DNA of 64,000 nucleotides from Streptomyces roseicoloratus (GTDB lineage: Bacteria > Actinomycetota > Actinomycetes > Streptomycetales > Streptomycetaceae): positions 1 to 64,000 of the forward strand of contig NZ_SDOY01000048.1 of assembly GCF_004117935.1 (NCBI RefSeq), read 5' to 3'. Below, piece after piece: positions 36,596 to 45,665 of this stretch (the stretch's first letter is position 1; the number at the start of each line of letters is the position of its first letter). Below the pieces are notes generated by a model that was not told the DNA's origin, ran no database searches, and saw only the letters and a list, made by a program, of their open reading frames with translations. The translations under genes and the position numbers were made by a program.

Positions 36596-36776
36596 GAGGA
36601 CCTTTGTACCGCGCGTCGACGCGGGCGTGAGCGGGTGGGTGTGGGCCACGGCAGGTCGAGGTCGCGTCTCCGTCCTTCGCCGGAGGGCGCGAGGGCGGGG
36701 GCGACGCGGCCACACTCCGGGGACATGGCGTGCCGCGTGCGCTGGTCACAGGGGCTCGTTGCCCGCGGGAGCGCTC

Positions 36777-37057
36777 ATGACGACGGCAGATCCGGTGATC
36801 CAGGGCCGCGAGGTGTGTACGAGCGGTCGGCGTGGCGGGACACGTACGAGCAGCTGCCGGCCGCCGACCGGCAAGGCCCGCTGAAGCAGACGACCTCGAC
36901 CGGCGGGAACCACGTCGCCTTCCCGCTGACCGAGGACGGCGCCGAAAGGACCGCCGATGCGTACAGCGGCACCTGCGAACGGCTTCGCCGGCTCAAGGCG
37001 GAATTCGATCCGGACCACGTCTTCCGCGTCGACCGCAACATCCCGCCGGCCGGATGA
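36777..37057 (+). pseudogene. Chimeric remnant: TPR/LuxR-like N-terminus joined to a berberine-bridge oxidase C-terminus
   Basis: ATG 36777 (GGGAG just upstream) reads MTTADPVIQGREVC, then after a +1-type shift VYERSAWRDTYEQLPAADRQ. That order resembles the first helices of TPR-containing LuxR-type regulators. From about 36938 the frame reads CERLRRLKAEFDPDHVFRVD and NIPP to the stop, the classic C-terminus of BBE-family FAD oxidoreductases. Both genes are otherwise missing. The first identification is less sure than the second. Confidence 0.6.
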
Positions 37058-37090
37058 GGGACGCCACGCACCCGCCCGGTCACCACGTTG

Positions 37091-38146
37091 TCAGGAGCGA
37101 TACCGCAAGAGCAGCATCGCCGCGTCGTCCCCGAGCGGTCCGCCGGCGTGCTCGATGATGTCACCGTGGAGGGCGTCCAGAGCACGCTCCGGGCTGTCGG
37201 CCTTCAGCAGATGGAGCCGGGAGTCGAGCGGGTAGAACTCCCCCCGTGCGTCGCGGGCCTCGGTGACCCCGTCCGTGTAGAGCAGCAACTGATCGCCCGG
37301 GTGGAACGCCGCTGTCAGAATCTCGGGGCTCTCCGTCCCGTGCGGCCCCAGCCCGAGCGGCAGCGCCCGTGTCCCTGGTGTGAGGAAGCGGGCGGTGCCA
37401 TCGGCGTGGACGAGCAAGGGAGACGGGTGCCCGTAGTTGAGCAGGGCCACGTTCCGGTCACCCCGGATCTCGGCCACGACCGCTGTCACGAACCGCTCGC
37501 CGCCCAGGCTCCGGTTCATGGCCCGCTCCAGCCGGGCGCTCACGCCGGTGAGTTCGGGCTCGTCGTGGGCCGCCTCCCGGAAGGCCCCGAGCACGTCGGC
37601 GGCCGTCTCCACCGCGTCGAGCCCCTTGCCCTGGACGTCGCCGACGATGACACGGACGCCACCGGGCGAGGTGACCACCTCGTACAGGTCCCCGCCGATG
37701 CGTGCCTCCGCGACGGCCGCTGTGTACGAGACGGCGGCACTGAGCTCGCCCGCGGTCCGCGGGACGGGACGCAGCAGAACCCGCTGTGCCACCTCGGCGA
37801 TCGAGCGGACGCTGGCCAGTTCCGCCTCGCGGCGCCGCCTCATGACGGCGGCGACCAGCCCGGCGGCGGTGACCCCGACCACCGAGACCAGCGCCGTGGT
37901 ACCGCGCCGCCCGGGGAACAGGCCGTCGTACCAGCCGAGGGCAAGGCAGAGGGCCACCGCGAGCATCCCGATCAGAGCGGTGCGGCGAGGGCCGCCGGTC
38001 AGACCGGCGAACGCGGGTCCCAATGCCACCAGAGGCAGGAGGCCGACCGCCGGACCGGCGGTGACGTCCGCGACCGCGGTGACCGCCATGACGGCATAGG
38101 GAAGAAGGGAGAGCGCGCGGGTGTCGTCCGGCGGTTGGTTGGACAA
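37091..38146 (-). CDS. PP2C-type (SpoIIE) protein serine/threonine phosphatase
   Basis: A 351-residue protein. Four or so membrane segments in the first 110 residues are followed by a SpoIIE/PP2C domain: ARIGGDLYEVV and VGDVQGKG hold the metal aspartates, and YTDGVTEAR and LGDDAAMLLL complete the site. Such phosphatases in Streptomyces act on anti-anti-sigma factors or are orphan sensors. TTG 38146 is preferred because GGGGAG lies 4 bases upstream; GTG 38197 would add 17 residues. No anti-sigma gene is adjacent. Confidence 0.82.
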   Translation of the reverse strand: MSNQPPDDTRALSLLPYAVMAVTAVADVTAGPAVGLLPLVALGPAFAGLTGGPRRTALIGMLAVALCLALGWYDGLFPGRRGTTALVSVVGVTAAGLVAAVMRRRREAELASVRSIAEVAQRVLLRPVPRTAGELSAAVSYTAAVAEARIGGDLYEVVTSPGGVRVIVGDVQGKGLDAVETAADVLGAFREAAHDEPELTGVSARLERAMNRSLGGERFVTAVVAEIRGDRNVALLNYGHPSPLLVHADGTARFLTPGTRALPLGLGPHGTESPEILTAAFHPGDQLLLYTDGVTEARDARGEFYPLDSRLHLLKADSPERALDALHGDIIEHAGGPLGDDAAMLLLRYRS

Positions 38147-38301
38147 AGTACTCCCCGATGGATCCGATCCCTGGTCGCGCCCTACCCGGTGACCCACACC
38201 GGCGGGCCGGCGCCCGGTGAAGGCATCCGGTTGCCTTTAGCCTATGCAATGATCCCGTGCCTGCCGTCGAGGGCTGTGTGGACCGGCTGCCGGAGACCAT
38301 T

Positions 38302-38393
38302 TCCCCGGCCCGGTACGCGGCCCGTCCCCGGCCCGGTACGCGGCCCGTCCCCGGCCCGGTACGCGGCCCGTCCCCGGCCCGGTACGCGGCCCG
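38302..38393. repeat. Four perfect tandem copies of a 23-bp unit
   Basis: The unit TCCCCGGCCCGGTACGCGG plus CCCG is repeated exactly at 38302, 38325, 38348 and 38371 with no spacers. The array lies in the 568-base non-coding stretch upstream of the phosphatase gene. Perfect identity implies recent expansion or conservation. Confidence 0.9.
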
Positions 38394-38432
38394 CACCTCG
38401 GCCGCGTTCGTACCAGATCAGCTTCCGCGCGC

Positions 38433-38540
38433 TCAGTCGTCGATGCGGCGATCGTCCCGCATGTAGTCGAAGGCGTCGGTCGGGCGTGTGCCGAAGGCGC
38501 AGAGGGCCTTCTCGGCGGTGACGGTCGGCCACACGCTCTC
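38433..38540 (-). pseudogene. Possible C-terminal gene fragment
   Basis: The minus strand reads ESVWPTVTAEKALCAFGTRP, then a short run with DAFDYMRDDRRIDD, to a stop at 38435-38433, with good codon use but no start or upstream continuation. It looks like the end of a lost gene that I cannot name. Confidence 0.35.
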
Positions 38541-38714
38541 CTCATGTCGTCGGGCGGCCCCCTGGCCCTCGCCGGCCGCCACTGCCCGTGCCTCGGACGG
38601 TCACCGCCGAGCTCGCCCGGGCGTCCTGCTCGCAGACCGGGCGGCACGTGCCCGTTCTGTCCCGGGGCCGGCTGGGTAGGGGGTGGGTAGGTCCCCCTGA
38701 GGGAGGCTGGTCCG

Positions 38715-39152
38715 ATGTCGTGGTTCGTATGGCTGCTCGCCGCCGCGGCGCTCGGTGTCGCGGAGTTCCTCAGCCTGACACTGGTCTTCGGGTTGCTGGC
38801 AGCCGCTGCACTGGTGGCCGCAGTGGTCGCCGGTGTGGGCATCGGCCTTCTCGGCCAGCTCGTGGCGTTCGGAGCGGCGGCGGCAGCGGGTCTCCTCATC
38901 GTCCGTCCTGTCGCGCTGCGGCAGATGGCGCAGGCGCCCCTTTCCCGCGACGGCAGCGATGCGCTGATCGGCAAGCGGGCCGAGGTGACGCGGGAGGTCA
39001 CGGCGACCCGCGGTCTGATCAGGATCTCCGGTGAGGAATGGTCCGCGCGCGCTCTCGACGAAAGCCTGGTGATCCCCGTGGGAGCGCTGGTGGACGTCAT
39101 GGAGATCGAAGGCGCGACGGCCGTCGTCTACCCCCGCGAGCTCCTTCCGTGA
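38715..39152 (+). CDS. NfeD family membrane protein
   Basis: A 145-residue protein. Two or three membrane segments occupy residues 3-75, and an OB-fold domain (about 85-140) follows, with LIGKRAEVTREVTATRGLIR and VGALVDVMEIEGATAVV. NfeD proteins without protease domain pair with SPFH/flotillin proteins in membrane microdomains, and the next gene is exactly that, 26-29 bases away. GGGAGG lies about 10 bases before the ATG. Confidence 0.87.
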   Translation: MSWFVWLLAAAALGVAEFLSLTLVFGLLAAAALVAAVVAGVGIGLLGQLVAFGAAAAAGLLIVRPVALRQMAQAPLSRDGSDALIGKRAEVTREVTATRGLIRISGEEWSARALDESLVIPVGALVDVMEIEGATAVVYPRELLP

Positions 39153-39181
39153 AGGGCTGAACACGTCTCGAGGGAGGAATG

Positions 39182-40291
39182 GTGGATCCGGTTGTCATCC
39201 CGATTCTCGTGGCGGCGATTGTCGTCGTCTTCCTCGTTGCCGCCACGGTGCGGATCGTCCCGCAGGCGCGCCGCTACAACATCGAACGGTTCGGCCGGTA
39301 TCGGCGGACGCTGCAACCCGGCCTGAACTTCGTCGTGCCGGTGGCGGACCGTGTCAACACCAAACTCGACGTGCGCGAGCAGGTGTACTCGTCCGACCCC
39401 AAGCCGGTGATCACCGAGGACAACCTCGTGGTGAACATCGACACCGTGCTCTATTACCAGATCACCGACCCACGGGCGGCGGCCTACGAGGTCGCTGACT
39501 ATCTCCAAGCGATTGATCAGCTCACCGTGACCACGCTGAGGAACGTCATCGGATCCATGGACCTGGAGGAGACGCTCACCTCACGTGAGGAGATCAACGC
39601 CCGGCTCCGCACCGTCCTGGACGATGCCACCGGCAAGTGGGGCATCCGGGTCAACAGGGTCGAGATCAAGGCCATCGATCCACCGGCCACCATCAAGGAG
39701 GCGATGGAGAAGCAGATGCGGGCCGAGCGTGACAAGCGAGCGGCCATCCTCCACGCCGAAGGAGAGCGGCAGGCCAAGATCCTCACCGCGGAAGGGACGA
39801 AACAGAAGGACATCCTGGAAGCGCAGGGCACACAGCAGGCCATGATCCTTCGTGCGGACGGCGAGGCGAAGGCGGTGGAGAGGGTTTTCCAGGCCGTTCA
39901 TCGCAACAACGCCGACCCGAAGATCCTTGCCTACAAGTACCTTGAGACGCTCCCGCATCTGGCGAAGAGCGACAACAACACGTTCTGGGTGATACCGGGA
40001 GAGCTGACCGAAGCGGTCCGCGCCGTGACGAGCGCGTTCGGTGATCGGTCGGCGATGGGTCTTCCCGGCTCCGCGCAACCCGAGGAAGCGACCACCACCG
40101 GTGCCGACGGCGCGGCGGGCGACGGCAGGGCACCGGAGCTCGAGGCGGGCTCGTCGCTCCCGCTCGACGCCGCCGCGGCTGCCGACGAGGTCGCGAAGCG
40201 GGCTGCCGCCGCGGTGAGTGACGCCAAGGCCGAGGCCGAGGCCGCGGGGACGCCCGAAGTGCCGGGCCGGGGGCAGAGGTCCGGGGACTGA
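39182..40291 (+). CDS. SPFH (stomatin/prohibitin-like) domain protein
   Basis: A 369-residue protein with one N-terminal membrane segment (about residues 4-22). The SPFH domain (about 25-180) has VPQARRYNIERFGRY, TEDNLVVNIDTVLYYQITDP and EIKAIDPPATIKEAMEKQM. A coiled coil (180-240) and a disordered Ala/Glu-rich tail follow. Together with NfeD it probably organises membrane microdomains. GTG 39182 is favoured because GGGAGG (39172-39177) is only one base from ATG 39179. Confidence 0.87.
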   Translation: MDPVVIPILVAAIVVVFLVAATVRIVPQARRYNIERFGRYRRTLQPGLNFVVPVADRVNTKLDVREQVYSSDPKPVITEDNLVVNIDTVLYYQITDPRAAAYEVADYLQAIDQLTVTTLRNVIGSMDLEETLTSREEINARLRTVLDDATGKWGIRVNRVEIKAIDPPATIKEAMEKQMRAERDKRAAILHAEGERQAKILTAEGTKQKDILEAQGTQQAMILRADGEAKAVERVFQAVHRNNADPKILAYKYLETLPHLAKSDNNTFWVIPGELTEAVRAVTSAFGDRSAMGLPGSAQPEEATTTGADGAAGDGRAPELEAGSSLPLDAAAAADEVAKRAAAAVSDAKAEAEAAGTPEVPGRGQRSGD

Positions 40292-40313
40292 GTCCCTACG
40301 GGAAGGGCCCAGG

Positions 40314-40436
40314 GGGAGGGGCGACCGCCGCCGCGCCCGCGCTTGCCGTACCACGGGGGAGGGGGCGACCGCCGCCGCGCCCGCGCTTGCCGTCCCAGGG
40401 GGAGGGGGCGACCGCCGCCGCGCCCGCGCTTGCCGT
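40314..40436. repeat. Three tandem copies of a 43-44 bp GC-rich unit
   Basis: A 29-base core (GCGACCGCCGCCGCGCCCGC to TTGCCGT) occurs identically at 40321, 40365 and 40408, joined by variable G-rich linkers (GGGGGAGGG). It begins 23 bases after the SPFH stop. The two spacings differ by one base. Confidence 0.85.
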
Positions 40437-40740
40437 TGCTGCAAGGGTGATCGAGGGAGGGGCGCCGGCCAAGCGCGCGGACCCGGCGGCCGGCTCGCTC
40501 TGTTCTGTCATGCGGCCAGGTCCACCTCCTCCATGCGGCCGCGTTCACCTCTTCGTCCACCGTGACCCGAGGTTCTCCCGGCGCCGTGAGGGCCGAGGAG
40601 CGGACGCTGCCCGCGGGAGGACAGGAGCATTCCTCGGTAGGCGCCTGACCTGCAGAGATAAATGCACGATGAACGGACATGGCTGTCCGGATAACGGTCG
40701 CGTCACGGGTGCTGGGCTTTCTGTAGATCACCTTGCGTGA

Positions 40741-40756
40741 TGTGAGCTGCGTCACG
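40741..40756 (+). promoter_or_regulatory. CRP-like dyad upstream of the alanine symporter
   Basis: TGTGA-GCTGCG-TCACG differs at one position from the CRP/FNR-family palindrome TGTGA-N6-TCACA. It lies 238 bases before the symporter start within a 702-base leader (40292-40993) that otherwise contains only the repeats and no supported gene. TAGGAAT (40779-40785) downstream could be a -10. Confidence 0.45.
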
Positions 40757-40993
40757 TGCCATCTGTCAGGTCCCGTGGTAGGAATGCGCAACTCCGCAGG
40801 TGGCAGCACCCCTCGCCGCCTCGTGGACGGCCGGCTCACCTCCCGGCCTGCTCGACCCGGTGATCACTGTCCGAGTCCGCGGACGGTTCGCCTTCGGTCG
40901 CCGAACGGACAACGGCGTTCGCTCAAAGCCCGCACCCCCCGCACCGGCGCGCCCCTCCGCGCACCGGCCCCCTGCGCCATTGAGGTCCCCACC

Positions 40994-42532
40994 GTGTCAC
41001 TCGACTCCATCACCCAGTCCGTGGACAAGGCAGTCAGCGGATTCTTCGAGCCCATAGCCACCTGGCTCGGTGAGATCGTCTTCTACTCGGTTCCCGTCGG
41101 CGGCACCCAGCTCCCCCTCATCGTCGCCTGGCTGGTCGTCGCAGGTCTCGTCTTCACCGGCTGGTTCGGCTTCGTGCAGTTGCGGAAGTTCCGCCTGGCC
41201 GTCGACGTGGTCCGTGGCAAGTACGACGAGAAGGGGTCGACCGGCGAGGTCAACCACTTCCAGGCCCTGACGGCGGCCGTGTCCGGCACGGTCGGCCTCG
41301 GCAACATCGCGGGTGTGGCGGTAGCCGTCTCCATCGGTGGCCCGGGAGCGACCTTCTGGATGATCCTCTGCGGCCTGCTCGGCATGGCGACGAAGTTCGT
41401 CGAGGTCACCCTCGGTGTGAAGTACCGCGAGGTGCACGCGGACGGCACGGTCTCCGGCGGCCCGATGCACTACCTGCCCAAGGGTCTGGCCGACCGCTTC
41501 GGCAAGAACGGCAAGACCCTCGGCAAGGTCCTCGCCGTCCTCGCCTCCTTCTTCGTGCTGTTCTTCGGCCTCTTCGGCGGCAACCTCTTCCAGGTCAACC
41601 AGTCCTACGCCCAGCTCGTCTCCGTCACGGGCGGTGAGAACGGCCTGATGGGCGGCTCCGCCGGCGCGCTGTTCTTCGGCATCCTGATCGCCGCCCTCGT
41701 CGGCATCGTGCTCCTCGGCGGCATCCGCTCGATCGCCTCCGTCACCAGCAAGCTGGTCCCGGCCATGGCCGGCATCTACATCGCCGCCTGCGTCGTCGTC
41801 ATCGCCGTCCACGTCACCGCCGTCCCCGCCGCCGTCTCCACGATCATCGAGGGCGCCTTCAACCCGCAGGGCGTCGCCGGCGGTGTCCTCGGCGCGCTGA
41901 TCATCGGCTTCAAGCGGGCCGCCTTCTCCAACGAGGCCGGGCTCGGCTCCGCCCCCATCGCCCACTCCGCGGTGAAGACCAAGCACCCCGCCAGCGAGGG
42001 CCTGGTCGCGCTCCTTGAACCGTTCATCGACACCGTCGTCATCTGCACCATGACCGCGCTGACCATCGTCATCGCCAACCCGGCCAGCTACGTCGAGGTC
42101 CGTAAGGGCGGCGAGTCCATCGGCGGCGTCACCATCACCTCCGACGCCTTCGCCACGGTCCTGCCCTGGTTCCCCTACATCCTGACCATCGCGGTCATGC
42201 TGTTCGCGATCTCCACGGTGCTGACCTGGGGCTACTACTGCATGAAGGCGTGGACCCACCTCTTCGGCCGCAGCAAGGCCAGCGAGGTGACCTTCAAGGT
42301 CTTCTACACCCTGTTCGCGGTGGCCGGCTCCCTGCTGACCCTGCAGACGCTGATCGACATGGCCGACGCGGTGCTCTTCCTGCTCGCCGTCATCAACATC
42401 ATCGGCCTGTACCTCCTCGCCCCCGTCGTCAAGCGGGAGCTGAACTCCTTCCTCGCCTTCGTGAAGCGGCGCGACGCCGGCCTCGACACGGACGAGGACA
42501 CCGACCAGGAGCCGGTGAAGACCACCGTCTGA
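40994..42532 (+). CDS. Alanine/glycine:cation symporter (AGCS family)
   Basis: A 512-residue sodium-coupled amino acid symporter with about eleven membrane segments. The family features GTVGLGNIAGVAVAVSIGGP (about 93-112) and GFKRAAFSNEAGLGSAPIAH (about 303-322) are present. It imports alanine or glycine with Na+. GTG 40994 (MSLDSITQSVDKAV) matches homologues. Codon bias is strong, suggesting high expression. A long leader upstream carries a CRP-like dyad; a strong terminator follows. The next gene exports Na+. Confidence 0.92.
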   Translation: MSLDSITQSVDKAVSGFFEPIATWLGEIVFYSVPVGGTQLPLIVAWLVVAGLVFTGWFGFVQLRKFRLAVDVVRGKYDEKGSTGEVNHFQALTAAVSGTVGLGNIAGVAVAVSIGGPGATFWMILCGLLGMATKFVEVTLGVKYREVHADGTVSGGPMHYLPKGLADRFGKNGKTLGKVLAVLASFFVLFFGLFGGNLFQVNQSYAQLVSVTGGENGLMGGSAGALFFGILIAALVGIVLLGGIRSIASVTSKLVPAMAGIYIAACVVVIAVHVTAVPAAVSTIIEGAFNPQGVAGGVLGALIIGFKRAAFSNEAGLGSAPIAHSAVKTKHPASEGLVALLEPFIDTVVICTMTALTIVIANPASYVEVRKGGESIGGVTITSDAFATVLPWFPYILTIAVMLFAISTVLTWGYYCMKAWTHLFGRSKASEVTFKVFYTLFAVAGSLLTLQTLIDMADAVLFLLAVINIIGLYLLAPVVKRELNSFLAFVKRRDAGLDTDEDTDQEPVKTTV

Positions 42533-42556
42533 CCGCCCCCCGGCGGCCCGGCTCCC

Positions 42557-42602
42557 GAAGGGCCCTGCTCCACCTCGCGCCTTGGTGGGGACAGGGCCCT
42601 TC
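42557..42602 (+). terminator. Symporter terminator
   Basis: GAAGGGCCCTG (42557-42567) pairs perfectly with CAGGGCCCTTC (42592-42602); inside, CCACC (42570-42574) pairs with GGTGG (42584-42588). It begins 25 bases after the symporter stop. Confidence 0.85.
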
Positions 42603-42760
42603 ACCCTTGTTCCAGCAGGTGAGAGACGCCTGGTGAGACCCCCGGTCACCCGATAGGGTGCTGAGAACGCATCATCATGATGCTGGTGTGCCGGGAAGTC
42701 TGGTCGGCGTCCGAGGGGCCTCTGCGCCCACCTGTCGACATGCCCCGGAGGCTTCTCCCC

Positions 42761-44062
42761 ATGACCCAGGCACGCCCGCGCAAGACCGTGTGGGGACTCC
42801 TGCCCTGGCCCGAACGCCAGGCGGTCGCCGAGGCCCTGCGGACCGAGACGGTCGGCGGTCTGGTCCTCCTCGCCGCAGCCGTCGTCGCGCTCCTCTGGGC
42901 CAACAGCCCGTGGAGCGCGGCGTACGAGTCCGTACGCGACTTCCACTTCGGCATACCCGCCCTCGGCCTGGACCTCTCCGTCGCGCACTGGACCGCGGAC
43001 GGCCTCCTGGCGATCTTCTTCCTGGTCGCGGGCATCGAGCTGAAGCGCGAGCTCGTCGTCGGCGAACTGCGCACCCCCGCGACGGCGGCCCTGCCCGTGA
43101 TCGCCGCCCTGTGCGGCATGGCAGTACCGGCGGCCGTCTACACCCTCGTCGCCGTGTCGGGCGGCGGAAGCCTCGGCGGCTGGGCCGTCCCGATGGCCAC
43201 CGACATCGCCTTCGCCCTCGCCGTCCTCGCGGTGATCAGCACGCATCTGCCCTCCGCTCTCCGGGCGTTCCTGCTCACCCTCGCCGTCGTGGACGACCTC
43301 GGCGCCATTCTCATCATCGCGATCTTCTTCACCTCCGACCTCGATTTCCTGGCCCTGGGCGGAGCGTTCGCGGGCCTGGTCCTCTTTTACGCGCTCCAGC
43401 GTTTCCGAGTGCGCGGCTGGTGGTGGTACGTGCCGCTCGGCACAGCCGTCTGGGCGCTGATGTACAACTCCGGTGTCCACGCCACGGTCGCCGGCGTCGC
43501 CATGGGCCTGATTCTGCGCACCACCCGCGACAAGGGTGAGGAAGCTTCCCCGGGCGCACGCGTCTCCCACCTCGTCCACCCCTTCTCCGCGGGCGTGGCC
43601 GTCCCCCTCTTCGCCCTCTTCGCCGCCGGCGTCGGCATCTCGGGCGCCGCGCTCGCCCACGTCTTCACCGACCCGGAGCCGCTCGGGGTGTTCCTCGGTC
43701 TGGTTGTCGGCAAGATCCTCGGCATCTTCCTCGGCACCTACCTGGCCGCCCGCTTCACGCGTGCCCAACTCAACCCCGACCTCGCCTGGGCCGACGTCTT
43801 CGGCCTCGCCACCCTGGCCGGCATCGGCTTCACCGTCGCCCTCCTCATCGGCGAACTGGCCTTCCCGGACGGCTCCGAGGCCGAACACATCAAGGCCGCC
43901 GTCCTGATCGGCTCCCTCACAGCGGCCGTCCTCGCCGCGGTCCTCCTGCGCCGCCGCGACCGCGTCTACAGGCGGCTGTGGGAAGAGGAGGAGCGCGACG
44001 AGGACGCCGACGGCATCCCCGACGTCTATCAGACCGGCGCCCGGTCACGTGGACCGCGTTGA
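42761..44062 (+). CDS. nhaA: Na+/H+ antiporter NhaA
   Basis: A 433-residue antiporter with about twelve membrane segments. The adjacent aspartates of the ion site are in LAVVDDLGAILIIAIFF (about residues 179-195); FFLVAGIELKRELVVGEL and MATDIAFALAVL are family signatures. It exchanges cytoplasmic Na+ for external H+. ATG 42761 is chosen because CGGAGG (42746-42751) is 9 bases upstream. It follows the Na+-coupled alanine symporter, a logical pairing though separated by a terminator. Confidence 0.93.
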   Translation: MTQARPRKTVWGLLPWPERQAVAEALRTETVGGLVLLAAAVVALLWANSPWSAAYESVRDFHFGIPALGLDLSVAHWTADGLLAIFFLVAGIELKRELVVGELRTPATAALPVIAALCGMAVPAAVYTLVAVSGGGSLGGWAVPMATDIAFALAVLAVISTHLPSALRAFLLTLAVVDDLGAILIIAIFFTSDLDFLALGGAFAGLVLFYALQRFRVRGWWWYVPLGTAVWALMYNSGVHATVAGVAMGLILRTTRDKGEEASPGARVSHLVHPFSAGVAVPLFALFAAGVGISGAALAHVFTDPEPLGVFLGLVVGKILGIFLGTYLAARFTRAQLNPDLAWADVFGLATLAGIGFTVALLIGELAFPDGSEAEHIKAAVLIGSLTAAVLAAVLLRRRDRVYRRLWEEEERDEDADGIPDVYQTGARSRGPR

Positions 44063-44198
44063 CGGATGACGGCCTGGCGCCGGCCGTGCCCGGCGCGCCC
44101 GAGGTTCTCGCGATCCGCACGCTGCCGGCCCGCTCCTCCGCCACCTTGCCAGTGGGCGGCGGCCCCCAAGACGGTTCCCTGTACTTCGGCACGCCTGC

Positions 44199-44276
44199 GC
44201 CTCGATCATGGGGCAAGACGATCCGTCCGTCGTGACCTGGCTCGGCGGGCTCGGACACTCCTCACCTGCGAGCTCA
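44199..44276 (+). pseudogene. Decayed tyrosine-recombinase C-terminal fragment (copy A)
   Basis: The DNA aligns with 45363-45448, sharing GCCTCGATCATG, GTCCGTCGTGAC and GCTCGGACACTCCTCACC, but with small insertions and deletions that destroy the frame (VVT-W-LG-GLGHSSP). It is a remnant of the same integrase gene. Confidence 0.7.
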
Positions 44277-44449
44277 CGGACTTCCGCGCCCAAGCCCTGT
44301 CCCTGGCTCGCTGCCCAGCACGAGGAGAACGCCCGGCTCCGCGAGTCGGCCGCCGGGACAAGCCGGGTGAGCCGCCTCCCCGCACCGCAGGCCACGGTGA
44401 TCGGGACCTGCGGTTGAGGCAGGCTGAGGCAGCGGTCGAAGACACCGCT

Positions 44450-44986
44450 TCAGTAGTCGTCGTCGCACAGGCCGGTCCGGCAGCACACGGGCAACCAGTG
44501 GGCCGCGACCTCCCGGACACGTTGCAGGCGAACCCTGTCGGGCTCCACCACCGTGAGGACCTCAAAGGCGGTGCCGACAGCCCTGAGAGACCGGTTCGAC
44601 ATCACCTCTTCATAGAGCAGCCAGAGACCTTGCACGGCAAGGTCTCTGCACAGTTCCGGAAGATCGAGTCCTCGTTGGGCGGTCGCAGAATCCGTACCCT
44701 CGCCTGCCACCATGTGCTGCAGGAGGTCAAGGAACCACTCGCGCGCTGTTGGTGCAACGTCGTCCGCGAGGGCCGCCAGAGCAACCGACGTCACGGCAGG
44801 AGCCGGCTCCCACAGGACCGCCGGGGACCAGACATGCTCTTCGAGGCTGACGTGGCTCGGCTCCCGCCGGGATCCTCTCCCCGCAAGCTGCAGCAGATCC
44901 CGGGCCAGGTGCTCTGCCGAGCCGCCGCACCCGCACTGCATGCCCTTCCAACCCTGCCGGGCTATCTCCATCTCGATCAGTCGCAT
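44450..44986 (-). CDS. Hypothetical protein (HEAT-like helical)
   Basis: A 178-residue, helix-rich soluble protein with several cysteines near the start (QCGCGG) and end (CCRTGLCDDDY). Regularly spaced Leu/Ala helices (VTSVALAALADDVAPTAREW) suggest a helical-repeat fold, but I do not recognise it. ATG 44986 has GGGGGA 5 bases upstream. It sits between two remnants of the same integrase, so it may have arrived or survived with a mobile element. Confidence 0.65.
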   Translation of the reverse strand: MRLIEMEIARQGWKGMQCGCGGSAEHLARDLLQLAGRGSRREPSHVSLEEHVWSPAVLWEPAPAVTSVALAALADDVAPTAREWFLDLLQHMVAGEGTDSATAQRGLDLPELCRDLAVQGLWLLYEEVMSNRSLRAVGTAFEVLTVVEPDRVRLQRVREVAAHWLPVCCRTGLCDDDY

Positions 44987-45043
44987 AGATCCCCCAACAT
45001 AGACGGCGCTCGTGAAGCCCGACATTGAATACCGTTCAGCTGG

Positions 45044-45226
45044 GAGAAGCGGAAGGCGGAGGTCATAGCGCTGGTCAGGAGGGGCTCGCGGCGCATCACC
45101 GTCGATGGCGTCACCTACCGATGGAGGGTCCGCGGACGGGTGACTTACGCCCGCGGCCCCGGATCCCCCTTCCGGCTCGACCAGTCCCGGGGATTCAACG
45201 TGGCTAACGGTCCAGTGGTTCAGTGA
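45044..45226 (+). pseudogene. Fragment of a conserved hypothetical gene
   Basis: A frame without start codon reads EKRKAEVIALVRRGSRRITV, then DGVTYRWRVRGR, resembling a widespread Streptomyces hypothetical protein with RRGSRRI-x-VDGVTYRW-x-VR. After about 45160 the similarity ends and the frame closes at 45226. It is an internal fragment only. Confidence 0.55.
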
Positions 45227-45308
45227 ACTGCGTCACGACGGCACCCCTGGACAGCAACACGCACCGATCTCAACGTTGCAAACGCGGCGTCGGTAGCCAA
45301 CCCACCCA

Positions 45309-45665
45309 GTGGCTACACGGAGACATGCGAGCACGGCCTCTGCGGACACAAGGCACACCTACGCCTCGATCATGTTGGAAGCCGGAGAGTCCGTCGTGAC
45401 CCTGGCTCGGTGGCTCGGACACTCCTCACCGGCGATCACTCTCGGTTACTATGCTCACTTCATGCCGGAGGCCGGCAGCAAGGGGCGCGGCACCATCGAC
45501 GGTCTGCCGGGGGAGCGCGGGGGATCGGCGTGCCGGCCGAAACTCCCCAGCTTCTCCCCAGTGCTGTCGACCCCTGTTCCCGGCCTCTGCGCTCCGGCGA
45601 AGCCTTTCGTGGATTGCAAGGTTGAAGAGATGGGTGGCCTGGGAAAGTGCTGGAAGAGGTCGTAG
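45309..45665 (+). pseudogene. Tyrosine-recombinase (integrase) C-terminal fragment (copy B)
   Basis: The open frame carries RHTYASIMLEAGESVVTLAR, WLGHSSPAIT and YYAHFMPEAGSKGRG, i.e. the catalytic Arg, His and Tyr box of phage-type integrases. The N-terminal DNA-binding and core parts are missing and the frame has no convincing start. Its end overlaps the first codons of the HipA-like kinase. Confidence 0.8.

Noticed and set aside
38302..38393. The 23-bp array as a CRISPR
   Set aside because: The copies are directly abutting with no spacers, and no cas gene is in the window.
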